Source of the DNA: Prauserella shujinwangii
GTDB taxonomy: Bacteria; Actinomycetota; Actinomycetes; Mycobacteriales; Pseudonocardiaceae
DNA: 64,000 nucleotides
Direction of reading: 5' to 3'
Assembly: GCF_003001955.1 (NCBI RefSeq)
Contig: NZ_PVNH01000001.1
Span: forward strand, 1-64,000
Below the pieces are notes generated by a model. That model saw only the letters and a list, made by a program, of their open reading frames with translations. It had not been told where the DNA came from and ran no database searches. Within the stretch, counting starts at the first letter, position 1. Every line of letters starts with the position of its first letter. Below, one piece after another: positions 1 to 8,500 of this stretch. A program made the translations under genes and the position numbers.

Positions 1-2
1 AA

Positions 3-83
3 CGACACCTCGCCCGCATCGTCTACAACGCCCTCCAGCAGAGCACCACCCACCAATCACCCCGCCTCACGGCAGCGGCTTGA
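3..83 (+). CDS. C-terminal end of an unidentified protein (partial)
   Basis: A reading frame open from the window edge ends in TGA 15 nt before the next gene. Its last 26 residues (ending LTAAA) look like an ordinary helical protein end. The short gap to the reductase and their shared direction suggest one operon. Too little is present to name a family; a transcriptional regulator upstream of the reductase would be a common arrangement, but that is a guess. Confidence 0.3.
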   Translation, partial: RHLARIVYNALQQSTTHQSPRLTAAA

Positions 84-97
84 CATAGGAGCAACGC

Positions 98-814
98 ATG
101 GCCTTCACGGGAAAGACGGCCCTGGTCACGGGCGGGTCGGGGGGTATAGGCAGGGCGATCGTGCGCAGGCTGGCGAGGGACGGCGCGCGCGTCGTGTTCA
201 GCTACCGGGACAGCGCGGCGGCCGCCGCCGAGCTGGCCGGTGCGACCGGCGGCGTCGCGGTGCGGGCCGACCAGGCCGACGTGGCGAGCATCGACGCGCT
301 GCTCGAGCCGGTGGGGGAGCGGCTCGACATCCTGGTCAACAACGTCGCGGTCAACCCGGCCGTGCCGCTCGCGGCGGTCACGGCCGAGGAGTTCGACCGG
401 GTGTTCACCGTCAACACCAAGTACCCGCTGCTGCTCATGCGGCGCGCCGCCGAGCTCATGCCCGACGGTGGCCGCATCGTCAACATCTCGACGGCCAACA
501 CCGTGATCCCCGCGCCGGGACACGGTCTCTACGGCGCGAGCAAGGGCGCGCTGGAGCAGCTGACCGCGGTCGTCGCCCGGGAGCTCGGCGAGCGCGGGAT
601 CACCGTCAACGCGGTGTCACCCGGCGCCACCGACACGGACCTGCTCCACGCCACCAACCCGCCGGAGGCGATCGCCCAGATGGCCGGGCTCACCGCGCTG
701 CGGCGCCTCGGCAGGCCGGACGACATCGCGAACGCCGTCGCCCTGCTCGCCGGACCGGACGCGGGCTGGATCACGGGGCAGAACGTGCGTGCCACGGGCG
801 GTTTCGTCGTCTGA
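98..814 (+). CDS. SDR family NAD(P)-dependent oxidoreductase (FabG-like)
   Basis: Classical short-chain dehydrogenase/reductase of 238 residues, the usual family length. The Rossmann cofactor motif TGGSGGIG lies at about residues 11-18, an NN-V segment (NNVAVN) follows strand 4, and the catalytic YxxxK is present as YGASK near residue 146. The C-terminus has the typical GxNVxATGG ending. ATG is preceded by GGAG at 88-91. It probably reduces a small carbonyl substrate in the cytoplasm; the substrate cannot be read from sequence. It converges with the DUF3291 gene downstream, 26 nt apart. Confidence 0.9.
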   Translation: MAFTGKTALVTGGSGGIGRAIVRRLARDGARVVFSYRDSAAAAAELAGATGGVAVRADQADVASIDALLEPVGERLDILVNNVAVNPAVPLAAVTAEEFDRVFTVNTKYPLLLMRRAAELMPDGGRIVNISTANTVIPAPGHGLYGASKGALEQLTAVVARELGERGITVNAVSPGATDTDLLHATNPPEAIAQMAGLTALRRLGRPDDIANAVALLAGPDAGWITGQNVRATGGFVV

Positions 815-840
815 CCGGGTGAGCCGGGGCCGGCCCGCTG

Positions 841-1335
841 TCAGGCGGGACAGAACCAGTCGCGGTCCGCGGTGATGCTGGGCGCGCCCGGGGGCGGGAA
901 CGGGGCGCGGAAGGTGAAGGCCTCCGGGGTGGGGCCATGCTCGCGGAGCAGGCCGAGCCGGTGTTCGGCCTCGGCCACGGTGGGCCGGTGCCCGGCAGGC
1001 ACCCACCACAGCACGGAGTGCGCCTCGCGCATCCGGTGGAACCATTCGCGGCGGCGGCGCAGGACGGCCTGGTGGTCCTGGTCGCGGAAGGCGAACTCGG
1101 CCAGGTCCTCGATGGACTCCCACACCGACATGTTCACGATCAGCCGGTCGTCGCCGAAGGCGCGCACGGCCGTGGCGTCACCGTCCTCGGTCTGCAGCCG
1201 CCAGACGAATCCCGGCGCGGCGTCGGCCACGGCGTTCACGGGGTCGAGTGCGGCGACGAAGTCGGCCAGCTCCGCGGAGTCCAGCGGAGCGACGGGCAGG
1301 GCGATGTTGACCTGGGCGAGGTGGAAGTCGTTCAC
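841..1335 (-). CDS. DUF3291 domain protein
   Basis: Protein of 164 residues starting at GTG. It has the signature layout of the DUF3291 family: an N-terminal HLAQVNIA strand, NMSVWES near residue 70, and a central Trp/His-rich stretch (REWFHRM, LWWVPAGHRPT). The family is a dimeric alpha/beta-barrel fold, often described as monooxygenase- or dabB-like, of unknown function, and is widespread in actinomycetes. No partner gene is evident, and the neighbours on both sides point towards or away from it. Confidence 0.85.
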   Translation of the reverse strand: MNDFHLAQVNIALPVAPLDSAELADFVAALDPVNAVADAAPGFVWRLQTEDGDATAVRAFGDDRLIVNMSVWESIEDLAEFAFRDQDHQAVLRRRREWFHRMREAHSVLWWVPAGHRPTVAEAEHRLGLLREHGPTPEAFTFRAPFPPPGAPSITADRDWFCPA

Positions 1336-1481
1336 CGACGCACTCTAGCGACGATCCACGGGTCGGTGCCAGCGTCGCGAGCGCACGGCTCCACGTACTC
1401 GGAGATGTCGAGAACCGCCCGGTGACTCCGTCTCAGGGCGGACACGGCGGTCGCGCCCCTACCACACCAAGGAGATCCAGC

Positions 1482-1922
1482 ATGACGATCCAGCGGATGG
1501 ACAACGTCCTCATCGTTGTCGACGACCTCGACGCTGTCGTCTCGTTCTTCGTCGGACTCGGCATGGAGCTGGAGAGCAGGGGGCCGGTCGAGGGACGGTG
1601 GGTGGAGCGTGTGATCGGGGTCGACGACGTCCGGCAGGAGATCGCGATGCTGCGGACCCCGGACGGCCACGGCCGGGTCGAGCTGGCGATGTTCCGCACG
1701 CCGAAGGCGATCAGCCCGGAGCCGAGGGAAGCACCGGCGAACACGCTGGGCATTCGTCGGATCATGTTCGCTGTCCACGACATCGAGGACGTCGTGGCCC
1801 GCCTGCGTGCTCGTGGCGCCGAACTCGTCGGCGAGCTGGCGGAGTACGAGGACATCTTCCGGCTCTGCTACGTCCGCGGCCCGGAGGGCATCGTCGTCGG
1901 CCTCGCCGAACAGCTCCGCTGA
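1482..1922 (+). CDS. VOC (glyoxalase/bleomycin-resistance) family protein
   Basis: Protein of 146 residues with the paired beta-alpha-beta-beta-beta repeats of the vicinal oxygen chelate fold: an N-terminal IQRMDNVLIVVDDL repeat and a second repeat beginning RRIMFAVHDIEDVV. It ends in the usual VRGPEGIVVGLAEQL. An in-frame start 60 nt upstream is possible, but ATG at 1482 is chosen because AAGGAG stands at 1469-1474 with good spacing. Relatives are metal-dependent lyases, dioxygenases or antibiotic-binding proteins; which applies is not visible. Confidence 0.9.
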   Translation: MTIQRMDNVLIVVDDLDAVVSFFVGLGMELESRGPVEGRWVERVIGVDDVRQEIAMLRTPDGHGRVELAMFRTPKAISPEPREAPANTLGIRRIMFAVHDIEDVVARLRARGAELVGELAEYEDIFRLCYVRGPEGIVVGLAEQLR

Positions 1923-1976
1923 AACCACCGGCTTCGGCTGCTTGCCCACGGCGGACGGCCTTGCGAGGCTTCGCGG

Positions 1977-2474
1977 ATGACCTCCCACTCGCCCGCGTCC
2001 ACCGCCGATGTTCTCCACCAGCCCATCCGGGCCCAGTTCGAGGCGTTCCTCGACGCGCACCGCAGCGCGCTGCACAGCTGCCTGGACGGGCTCAGCGAGG
2101 AGCAGGTGCGCCGGTCGCTCGTGCCTTCCCGGACCACGCTGCTGGGCCTGGTGAAACACGCGGCCTTCGTCGAGAAGGTCTGGTTCGACGAAGCCCTGAC
2201 GTGCCGGTCCCGCGCGGAGATCGGCATCCCCGCGACGCCGGACGAGTCGTTCGTCCTCGACGAGGACGACACCATCGCCACGGTGCGGCGCGCGCACCGC
2301 GAAGCATGCGAGGCTTCGCGCCGCGCGACAGCATCGCTGGGGCTGGACGATCTCGTCCACGGCAACCGGCGCGGCCCGCTCCCGCTGCGCTGGGTGTACC
2401 TGCACGTGCTGCGCGAGCTGGCGCAGCACTGCGGGCACGCGGACATCCTGCGTGAGCAGCTCCTCAGCGAGTGA
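1977..2474 (+). CDS. DinB-fold (DUF664-type) protein
   Basis: Protein of 165 residues with the four-helix DinB layout: a first helix around RAQFEAFLDAHR, LVKHAAFVEKVWF near residue 58 supplying one metal-ligand His, and a C-terminal HVLRELAQHCGHADILRE segment supplying the others. In actinomycetes this family includes mycothiol-dependent enzymes that detoxify electrophiles, so a mycothiol-S-transferase role is plausible but unproven. It lies 54 nt after the VOC gene on the same strand and could be cotranscribed. Confidence 0.85.
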   Translation: MTSHSPASTADVLHQPIRAQFEAFLDAHRSALHSCLDGLSEEQVRRSLVPSRTTLLGLVKHAAFVEKVWFDEALTCRSRAEIGIPATPDESFVLDEDDTIATVRRAHREACEASRRATASLGLDDLVHGNRRGPLPLRWVYLHVLRELAQHCGHADILREQLLSE

Positions 2475-2625
2475 CACGGCGGTCGCCACCCGAGTCCCGG
2501 CGAGCGCGGAAACCGCGATCAGGGCCCGACCAGCGACCTGATGGGCAGCGACAGTCGTGAGTGGACACCGTGATCGGGTTCCGACCTGCCGCACGTGCCA
2601 CCCGGGCAGCGGTGAGAGGAGCCTG

Positions 2626-3198
2626 TCACCAGTCCGCGGCTGCGCCGGAACCGAGGTGGCGGCGCAGCTTGCCGAGGGCGCGATGCTGCGCGACACGCAC
2701 GGCGGTGGGTGTCGATCCGACCGCCGCGGCCGTTTCCTCGGATGTCCAGCCGACCGCGACGCGCAGCACGACGATCTCGCGCTGGACCGGCGGTAACAGG
2801 TCGAGCAGCTCCCGCACGCGAGAGCCGAGATCGCCGCGCAGCGCCTGCTGCTCGGGTCCGGGGTCCGGGTCGGCCTCGTCGGCGGGCTCGGCGGCCGGAT
2901 GGACGCGGTTCCGGTGGGGGTCACGGTAGTAGTCGGCGACCTTGTGTGCCGCGATCCCGTACACGAACGGCAGGAAGCCGGCCTCGGCGCCGGTGAACCG
3001 GGGCAGGGCATGCAGGACGGCGAGGAGCACCTCTTGGGCGACATCGTCGGCTGAGGCATGGCCGTGCCCGTTCCGGCTGATCCGACCGCGGCAGTAGCGG
3101 ACGATCACCGGCGACAGCGTTCGGAACAGCTCGTTCCTCGCCTCCTCGTCACCGGCCCGCGCGGCCGCGACCAGCTCGGCGAGTTCCTTCTCCTTCAT
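2626..3198 (-). CDS. sigD: RNA polymerase sigma factor, SigD/ShbA type
   Basis: Group 4-like sigma factor of 190 residues. Region 2 reads RYCRGRI ... ADDVAQEV ... FLPFVYGIAAHKVADYYRD. Region 4 contains LPPVQREIVVLRVAVG and the HTH segment SEETAAAVGSTPTAVRVAQHRAL. Both blocks closely match mycobacterial SigD and streptomycete ShbA as I remember them. ATG at 3198 is preferred over an upstream in-frame ATG at 3267 because an AGGAAG ribosome site stands just before it. No anti-sigma gene is adjacent. It is divergent from the island's first gene, so it marks the left border of the defence region. Confidence 0.85.
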   Translation of the reverse strand: MKEKELAELVAAARAGDEEARNELFRTLSPVIVRYCRGRISRNGHGHASADDVAQEVLLAVLHALPRFTGAEAGFLPFVYGIAAHKVADYYRDPHRNRVHPAAEPADEADPDPGPEQQALRGDLGSRVRELLDLLPPVQREIVVLRVAVGWTSEETAAAVGSTPTAVRVAQHRALGKLRRHLGSGAAADW

Positions 3199-3272
3199 CG
3201 GACGCTTCCTTGTCGAGACGTGGCTTGCCGGTGGCGGACCTCCATGTGAACGTGCTGAGTTAAGCATTCAGT

Positions 3273-3301
3273 GTGAACATAGTCAACAGGTATTCGAGTA
3301 T
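3273..3301 (+). promoter_or_regulatory. Palindromic operator and putative promoter of the methylase-helicase module
   Basis: GTGAACATAGTCAACAG (3273-3289) is an imperfect palindrome, GT-K-R-AC, three bases, GT-Y-AAC. GTGAAC can serve as a -35-like hexamer, with GAGTAT at 3296-3301 a weak -10 at 17-bp spacing, leaving about 30 nt to the GTG start. The same 17-mer with three changes recurs at 14347. The overlap with the -35 would suit repression. The binding protein is not known. Confidence 0.5.
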
Positions 3302-3334
3302 GTGGTAGGTTCACAGCGTCGGGAAGGAGTGGTC

Positions 3335-5293
3335 GTGAGCGATGACGAGCATCTGGTGAGCGCCGCTGAGGTCGCCCGGTTGGCCGGTGTCGGCAGGGCG
3401 GCTGTCAGCAACTGGCGGCGCCGCCACGCGGACTTTCCGGAGCAGGTGGGCGGCACGTCGACCAGTCCGAAGTTCCGGCTCGCGGAGGTGGAGCAGTGGC
3501 TTCGCGCGCAGGGGAAGCTGCGTGCTCCCGCCCGGCGGGATGCGTTGTGGCGGTCGTTGTCGCTGGGGCGCGGCGACGAGGAGATCACCGGGCTCCTTCG
3601 GGAACTGCTGGACCACCTGCACGATCCCGGCGCGGCCGGCTCGGTTCCGGAAGCAGTGCGCGAGCATCTCGAACAGACCGCTGATGGCTCGCGCGCCGAT
3701 CTGGTCGAGCAGCTCTGTGCCCGGCATGCGGAGCGGCTCGGGCGCCGGCACCTGGCCACGGCCCCCGAGCTCGCAGCGCTCATGGCGGAGCTCGCGGACG
3801 CGCACGGAGTGGTGCTCGACCCAGCGTGCGGGCCGGGCAACCTGCTCTGGGCGGCGGCTGCCCGCGGAGCGGACCGGCTACGTGGTCAGGAGCTGGATCC
3901 CGGCCTTGCCGAGCTCGCGCGAGCACGCTTGCGGCACCATGCGCCCGCCACCATCGTGCCCGGGGACGCCCTGCGCGCCGACGGCCACGCGGGTACGCGG
4001 GCGGACGTGGTGCTCTGCGAGCCTCCCTTCGGCTACCGGGACTGGGGCTACGAAGAGCTGGGCGTCGACCGGCGCTGGGAGTACGGACTGCCGGTGAAGA
4101 ACGAGCCGGAGCTGGCGTGGATCCAGCACTGCCTGGCGCATGTCCGCCCGGGTGGCACGGTGCTCGGTCTGCTGCCCGCGGCGGTGGCGTCGCGTCGATC
4201 TGGCCGTCTCATCCGCAAGGAGCTGGTGCGGCGAGGCGTGGTTCGTGCGGTGTTCGCGCTTCCCGCGGGAGTGTTGTCCTCCAGCGGGATACCGGTACAC
4301 CTCTGGCTGCTGCGCGCGCCCACGGAGGAGGACGCGGCGGGCTCCGTGCTGCTGGTCGACGCGAGCGGTCATGGTGGCCGGGAGCGCGGCGATGCCGACT
4401 GGCCGGCGTTGCGCTCGGCGGTGCTGGAACCGTGGCGCACGTTCGCCGCGGACGGCGCGGTGGAGCCCGTGCCGGGCCGCCAGGGTGTCGTCCCGGCGAT
4501 CGATCTGCTCGATGAAGACGTGGACCTCACCCCGGCCCGCCATCTGCCGTTGCCGCGTGCCACGGTGGACGTCGCGAAGCTGGACGAGCGGCGCGTACGT
4601 CTCGGTGAGCTGCTGGGATCGGCACCGGAACTCCTTCCCGCCGTGTCGGGCCGGCGTCCGGAGGCGCACCCCACCATGACCATCGGGGAACTCGCCAAAG
4701 CCGGGGCGCTCACCGTGCGCCACCAGCCCGGAAAGCTCGAGCTCGACGACGCGGCCGGGGCCGCGGGCGAGCTCGTGCTGACCGGCCGGGATGTCGCCGC
4801 TGGGGCTCCTCCCACGATGCGGCTGGTCTCGGCGCCGGAGAGCGAGCTGGTGTACCTGCGACCGGGTGACCTCGTCGTCCCGACCCTCGTGGCCGGTGAC
4901 CGCACCGGTGCGATCCGGATCATCGATCGGGCAGACCTGGTCCTGGGACCGAACCTCACGCTGCTGCGGGTGGACCCGGCGCGGCTGGACGCCGACTTCC
5001 TCGCCGGGCAGCTCACCACCCGCCGGGTGATCGAGACGACGAGCGCCACCGTGTCGGGGGCACGGAGACTGGACGTCCGCCGGGTCGAGGTGCCGTTGCT
5101 GCCGATCGACGAGCAGCGGCGGCTGGGCAGGGCGTTCCGCGCCCTGCGCGCCTTCAGCGCGACGATCCGCGAGGCGGCCGAGCTCAGCGACCTCCTCACC
5201 GCTGAGCTGCGCGACGGGCTCGCCGACGGCGTGCTCAGCGTCGAGGACCGGTGGATTCACGTCGTCACTCAGCTGGCCGAGAGACGGGAGTGA
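3335..5293 (+). CDS. HTH-containing N6-adenine DNA methylase fused to an HsdS-like specificity domain
   Basis: Protein of 652 residues. Residues 1-55 form a MerR/AlpA-like HTH (AAEVARLAGVGRAAVSNWRRR). Residues about 110-350 are a type I M-subunit methylase: SAM motif DPACGPGN near 162 and catalytic motif IV as EPPF at 229-232. The canonical motif IV is (N/D/S)PP(F/Y/W), so Glu here is notable. From about residue 450 a single HsdS-like recognition half follows, ending in VPLLPIDEQRRLGRAF and a helical spacer. It should methylate adenine at a site set by that half. GTG at 3335 is chosen because AAGGAG lies at 3324-3329. It lies 212 nt before the giant helicase and is likely its partner. No hsdR is nearby. 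Confidence 0.85.
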   Translation: MSDDEHLVSAAEVARLAGVGRAAVSNWRRRHADFPEQVGGTSTSPKFRLAEVEQWLRAQGKLRAPARRDALWRSLSLGRGDEEITGLLRELLDHLHDPGAAGSVPEAVREHLEQTADGSRADLVEQLCARHAERLGRRHLATAPELAALMAELADAHGVVLDPACGPGNLLWAAAARGADRLRGQELDPGLAELARARLRHHAPATIVPGDALRADGHAGTRADVVLCEPPFGYRDWGYEELGVDRRWEYGLPVKNEPELAWIQHCLAHVRPGGTVLGLLPAAVASRRSGRLIRKELVRRGVVRAVFALPAGVLSSSGIPVHLWLLRAPTEEDAAGSVLLVDASGHGGRERGDADWPALRSAVLEPWRTFAADGAVEPVPGRQGVVPAIDLLDEDVDLTPARHLPLPRATVDVAKLDERRVRLGELLGSAPELLPAVSGRRPEAHPTMTIGELAKAGALTVRHQPGKLELDDAAGAAGELVLTGRDVAAGAPPTMRLVSAPESELVYLRPGDLVVPTLVAGDRTGAIRIIDRADLVLGPNLTLLRVDPARLDADFLAGQLTTRRVIETTSATVSGARRLDVRRVEVPLLPIDEQRRLGRAFRALRAFSATIREAAELSDLLTAELRDGLADGVLSVEDRWIHVVTQLAERRE

Positions 5294-5505
5294 CCGAACT
5301 GTTCCAGTCGGGTCCGTGCGGTCGCCAGCTCGCGCTCGTCGAGGCGTTGCATCCGCCGCCCAGATCCGTTGCGCCAGCGCGTTCCCCTTGGTCAGCCCGG
5401 CGCGACGCATCCTCACAACTTGGTAACCCTCGGTAATACACCAACAGTCTGTATCGACGTAGCTACCGCACCTGTTTCAACTCACAGCTTGGGCGCGTAG
5501 GTCGT

Positions 5506-8500
5506 ATGAACAATCCGGTGGTGGAGCGGGCCCGCGGCCTGTTCGAGTTCTTGTTGGGCGCTCAGCAGCTGAAGGCCAGGGCTCTGCGCACGGCCGATGT
5601 CGACGGTTACCAGCGCGACGGCCTGGTGCGCTGGCTCGCGGAGATCCCGGAGCACCCGGCGGTGACGCTGACCCTGGGGACCGATGCTCCGGCGCCGGAC
5701 GACCCGTTGCTGGTGGTCGACCGCGTCGAGCGGGCGGATCCGCCGGAGCCGGGCGCGGAGCTCGAGCGCTGGCTGACCGACCCGGGCGACGACCCTCGGC
5801 GCGCCCCTGAGCTGCGGGCCACGATCACCGCCGTCGAGGACGGACCGGTGGGGGAGGGCCCGGTGACGCGCGAGCTCTCCCTCGCGGACCACGCGCACGT
5901 CCGGGCGGCGTACGAGACCTGGATTCGTGGCTGGCGGCAATGGGCCGAGCGGGAGCTGCGCGATCGCCCCGCCCGTGAGCTCTACAACCAGTTGTTCACC
6001 GCCTTCCTGAAGATCAAGGACAGTCCCGAGGAGCTGGAGTTCGTCGCCGGGACGGCGCTGCTGTCCTGGCTCCCGGCACATCACGTCGCGGTGCGCAGGC
6101 ACCTGTTCACGAGCCCGCTGACCATCGACTTCGACGACGGCACCGCACGCCTGTCGGTGTACCCGGCGGAGTCGCCCGAGCCGTTCCGGACCGAGCTCGA
6201 CATGCTCGACCCGGGCCTGCTCAAGGCCAGCGACAACATCAACGAGATCCGGACCGAGGTGCGCGAGCTGCAGGTGCACCCGCTCGAGCGGGACGTACTG
6301 GGCGGCCTGGCCCGGCGCCTGGTACACGCCCTGGACGCCGACGGGGTGTACCGCGACGAGGACGAGGCGCCCGATCCCGGTACGGGCGCGCGGGCGGCCT
6401 TCGCGCCCGCGCTGATCCTGCGCAAGCGGGCACAGCGCGGGCTGGTCGAGATCTTCCAGACCATCGTCCAGCAGCTGCTGCACGCGGACACCGTGCCCGA
6501 CGGCGTGATTCCGCTCGTCGACGCCGACTACGTGCCCCGGGTGGACGCCCCTTCCGGCGACGGCGCGCTGGTCACCGTCGACGACGAGCCGTTCCTGCCG
6601 ATGCCGGTCAACGACAGGCAGCGGCGGATCATCGAGCGCGTTGACACCCACGCCCAGGTACTCGTGCAGGGACCGCCGGGGACCGGCAAGACCCATACGG
6701 CGGCCGCGCTGATCTCACATCTGCTCGCGCAGGGCAAGCGGGTGCTGGTCACCGCGCAGACCGACCGTGCCTTGCGAGAGGTCCGGGACAAGCTGCCGGA
6801 GCAGATCAAGCCGCTGTCGGTCGGCGTGGTGGGCACCTCACGGCAGGACATGGCCGACCTGAAGGTGGCCGTGCAGACGATCGCGACCGCGGCCCACGAG
6901 TACGACGCGCGCGAGAACGCCGGCATCATCCAGGATTGCCTCGGCGAGATCGACCGGCTGCGCCGCGAGCGTGCGGAGGTCTACCGCGAGCTGGTCGCCG
7001 TGCGTGAGCGAGAGGTGACCAAGTACCAGCACGCCGGGTACCGGGGCACGCTGGCCGCGATCGCCACACGGCTTCAGGCGGAAGCGGGCGAGTACGGCTG
7101 GCTGCCGGAGCTCGTGGCCGTCGATGCCGACGAGGCCCCACCGCTGGAAACGAGGGAGATCGTCGAGTGGCGGCGGCATCTGCTCGACGGCGCACTGGCC
7201 GCGGACGAACCCGAGGCGCGGCAGCGGTTGCTGGAACTGGATGCGCTGCCGGGCCCGGAGACGTTCGCGGATCTGGTGGGAGCAGAGGCGCGCGCCGCCG
7301 CCGACGGGACGCGGTTCCAGCGGCTGAAGGACCATTCGGCATTCGACACGGTGCTCCGGCTCGACGAGGCGCAGCGCCACGACCTGCAACGCAGGCTGCA
7401 CGGGCTTGCCGACGAGGCTGACACCCTTGCGGGCAGGCGTGAGCAGTGGATGAACGACGCGCTGGCGGACGTGCGGTCCGGCCGCGCGGCGGGCTGGCAG
7501 GCCCGCGGTGAGCAGGTAGGCACGTTGATCGAGCAAGGTGCCGAGCAGGTGGACCGGCTCGGCCCGCTCACCGAGGTGGAGCTGCCGGAAGGCGACGGCC
7601 CCCGGCTGGCGACGCTGGCCCGCGAGGTGCGCGCGTATCTCGACGGGGGCGGCAAGATCAAGACAATGGCGGACGGTTCGCCCAAGCTCGGCCGCCTCGC
7701 CCCGAAGGTGCTCAGGCAGGCGCAGCCGCTGTTCGATGACGTGCGGGTCAACGGCCTGCCGCCGGTCCGCGGGGAGCAGCTCGACGCCGTGGTCACGTGG
7801 GTGGAGGCCACGAGGGTGCTCGCGGCGCTGGACCGGGCCTGGCCGGAGAACGTGCGCATCCCGGCCGAGGACACGTTGCAGGAGCGGCTGCAGTGGCACC
7901 GGACCGAGCTCGAGCAGCTGCTCCGTGTGCTGAAGCTCGCCGCCGACCTGGCTGCCGAGGAGCAGCGGCTGGCGCAACTGGAGCTGCCCGCGCCGGACTG
8001 GAACGATCTGCACGCCGTGCGCACATACGCCACGCTCGTCGACGCCGCCGCGGCCGAGGAGGCGTGGACGGCGGCCACCGAACCGCTGGCGGAGCTGGCG
8101 AAGCTGCTCGCGGAGCATGCGCGCTGGGCCGACGCGGCGCCGTGTGGGGAACGTTTGCGTGCCGCTGTCGAGGCGCGCGACCGCGACGCCTACGCCGCCG
8201 CCCACGCCCGGCTGGCCCGGTTGCGGCGGGTACGCGAGCTGGCCGCTCGGCGCGACGGGTTCGGCCAGCGACTCGCCGCCGCGGCGCCGGGCCTGTTCCA
8301 GGCCATCGCGGCAAGCCCGGGCGACGAGCGCTGGACCGCGCGTCTCGGGCGGTTCGGCCAGGCGTGGGCCTGGGCGTCCGCCCGCACGTGGGTCCGCGTC
8401 CAGGAAGCGAAGGACCTCAATGCCCTGCAGAAGCAGATCGGCCGGATCGACGAGCGAATCCGGGAGAAGGTGGAGATCCTGGCCGCGCGTCGCTCGTGGG

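Noticed and set aside
5272-5355. Tiny leftward frame with RLDERELATA
   Set aside because: Only 27 codons, in the gap and the methylase tail, without a ribosome site or family match.
5420-5444. Inverted repeat TTGGT ... ACCAA before the giant helicase
   Set aside because: Five-base arms with 15-nt spacing are within chance expectation; not similar to the shared operator.
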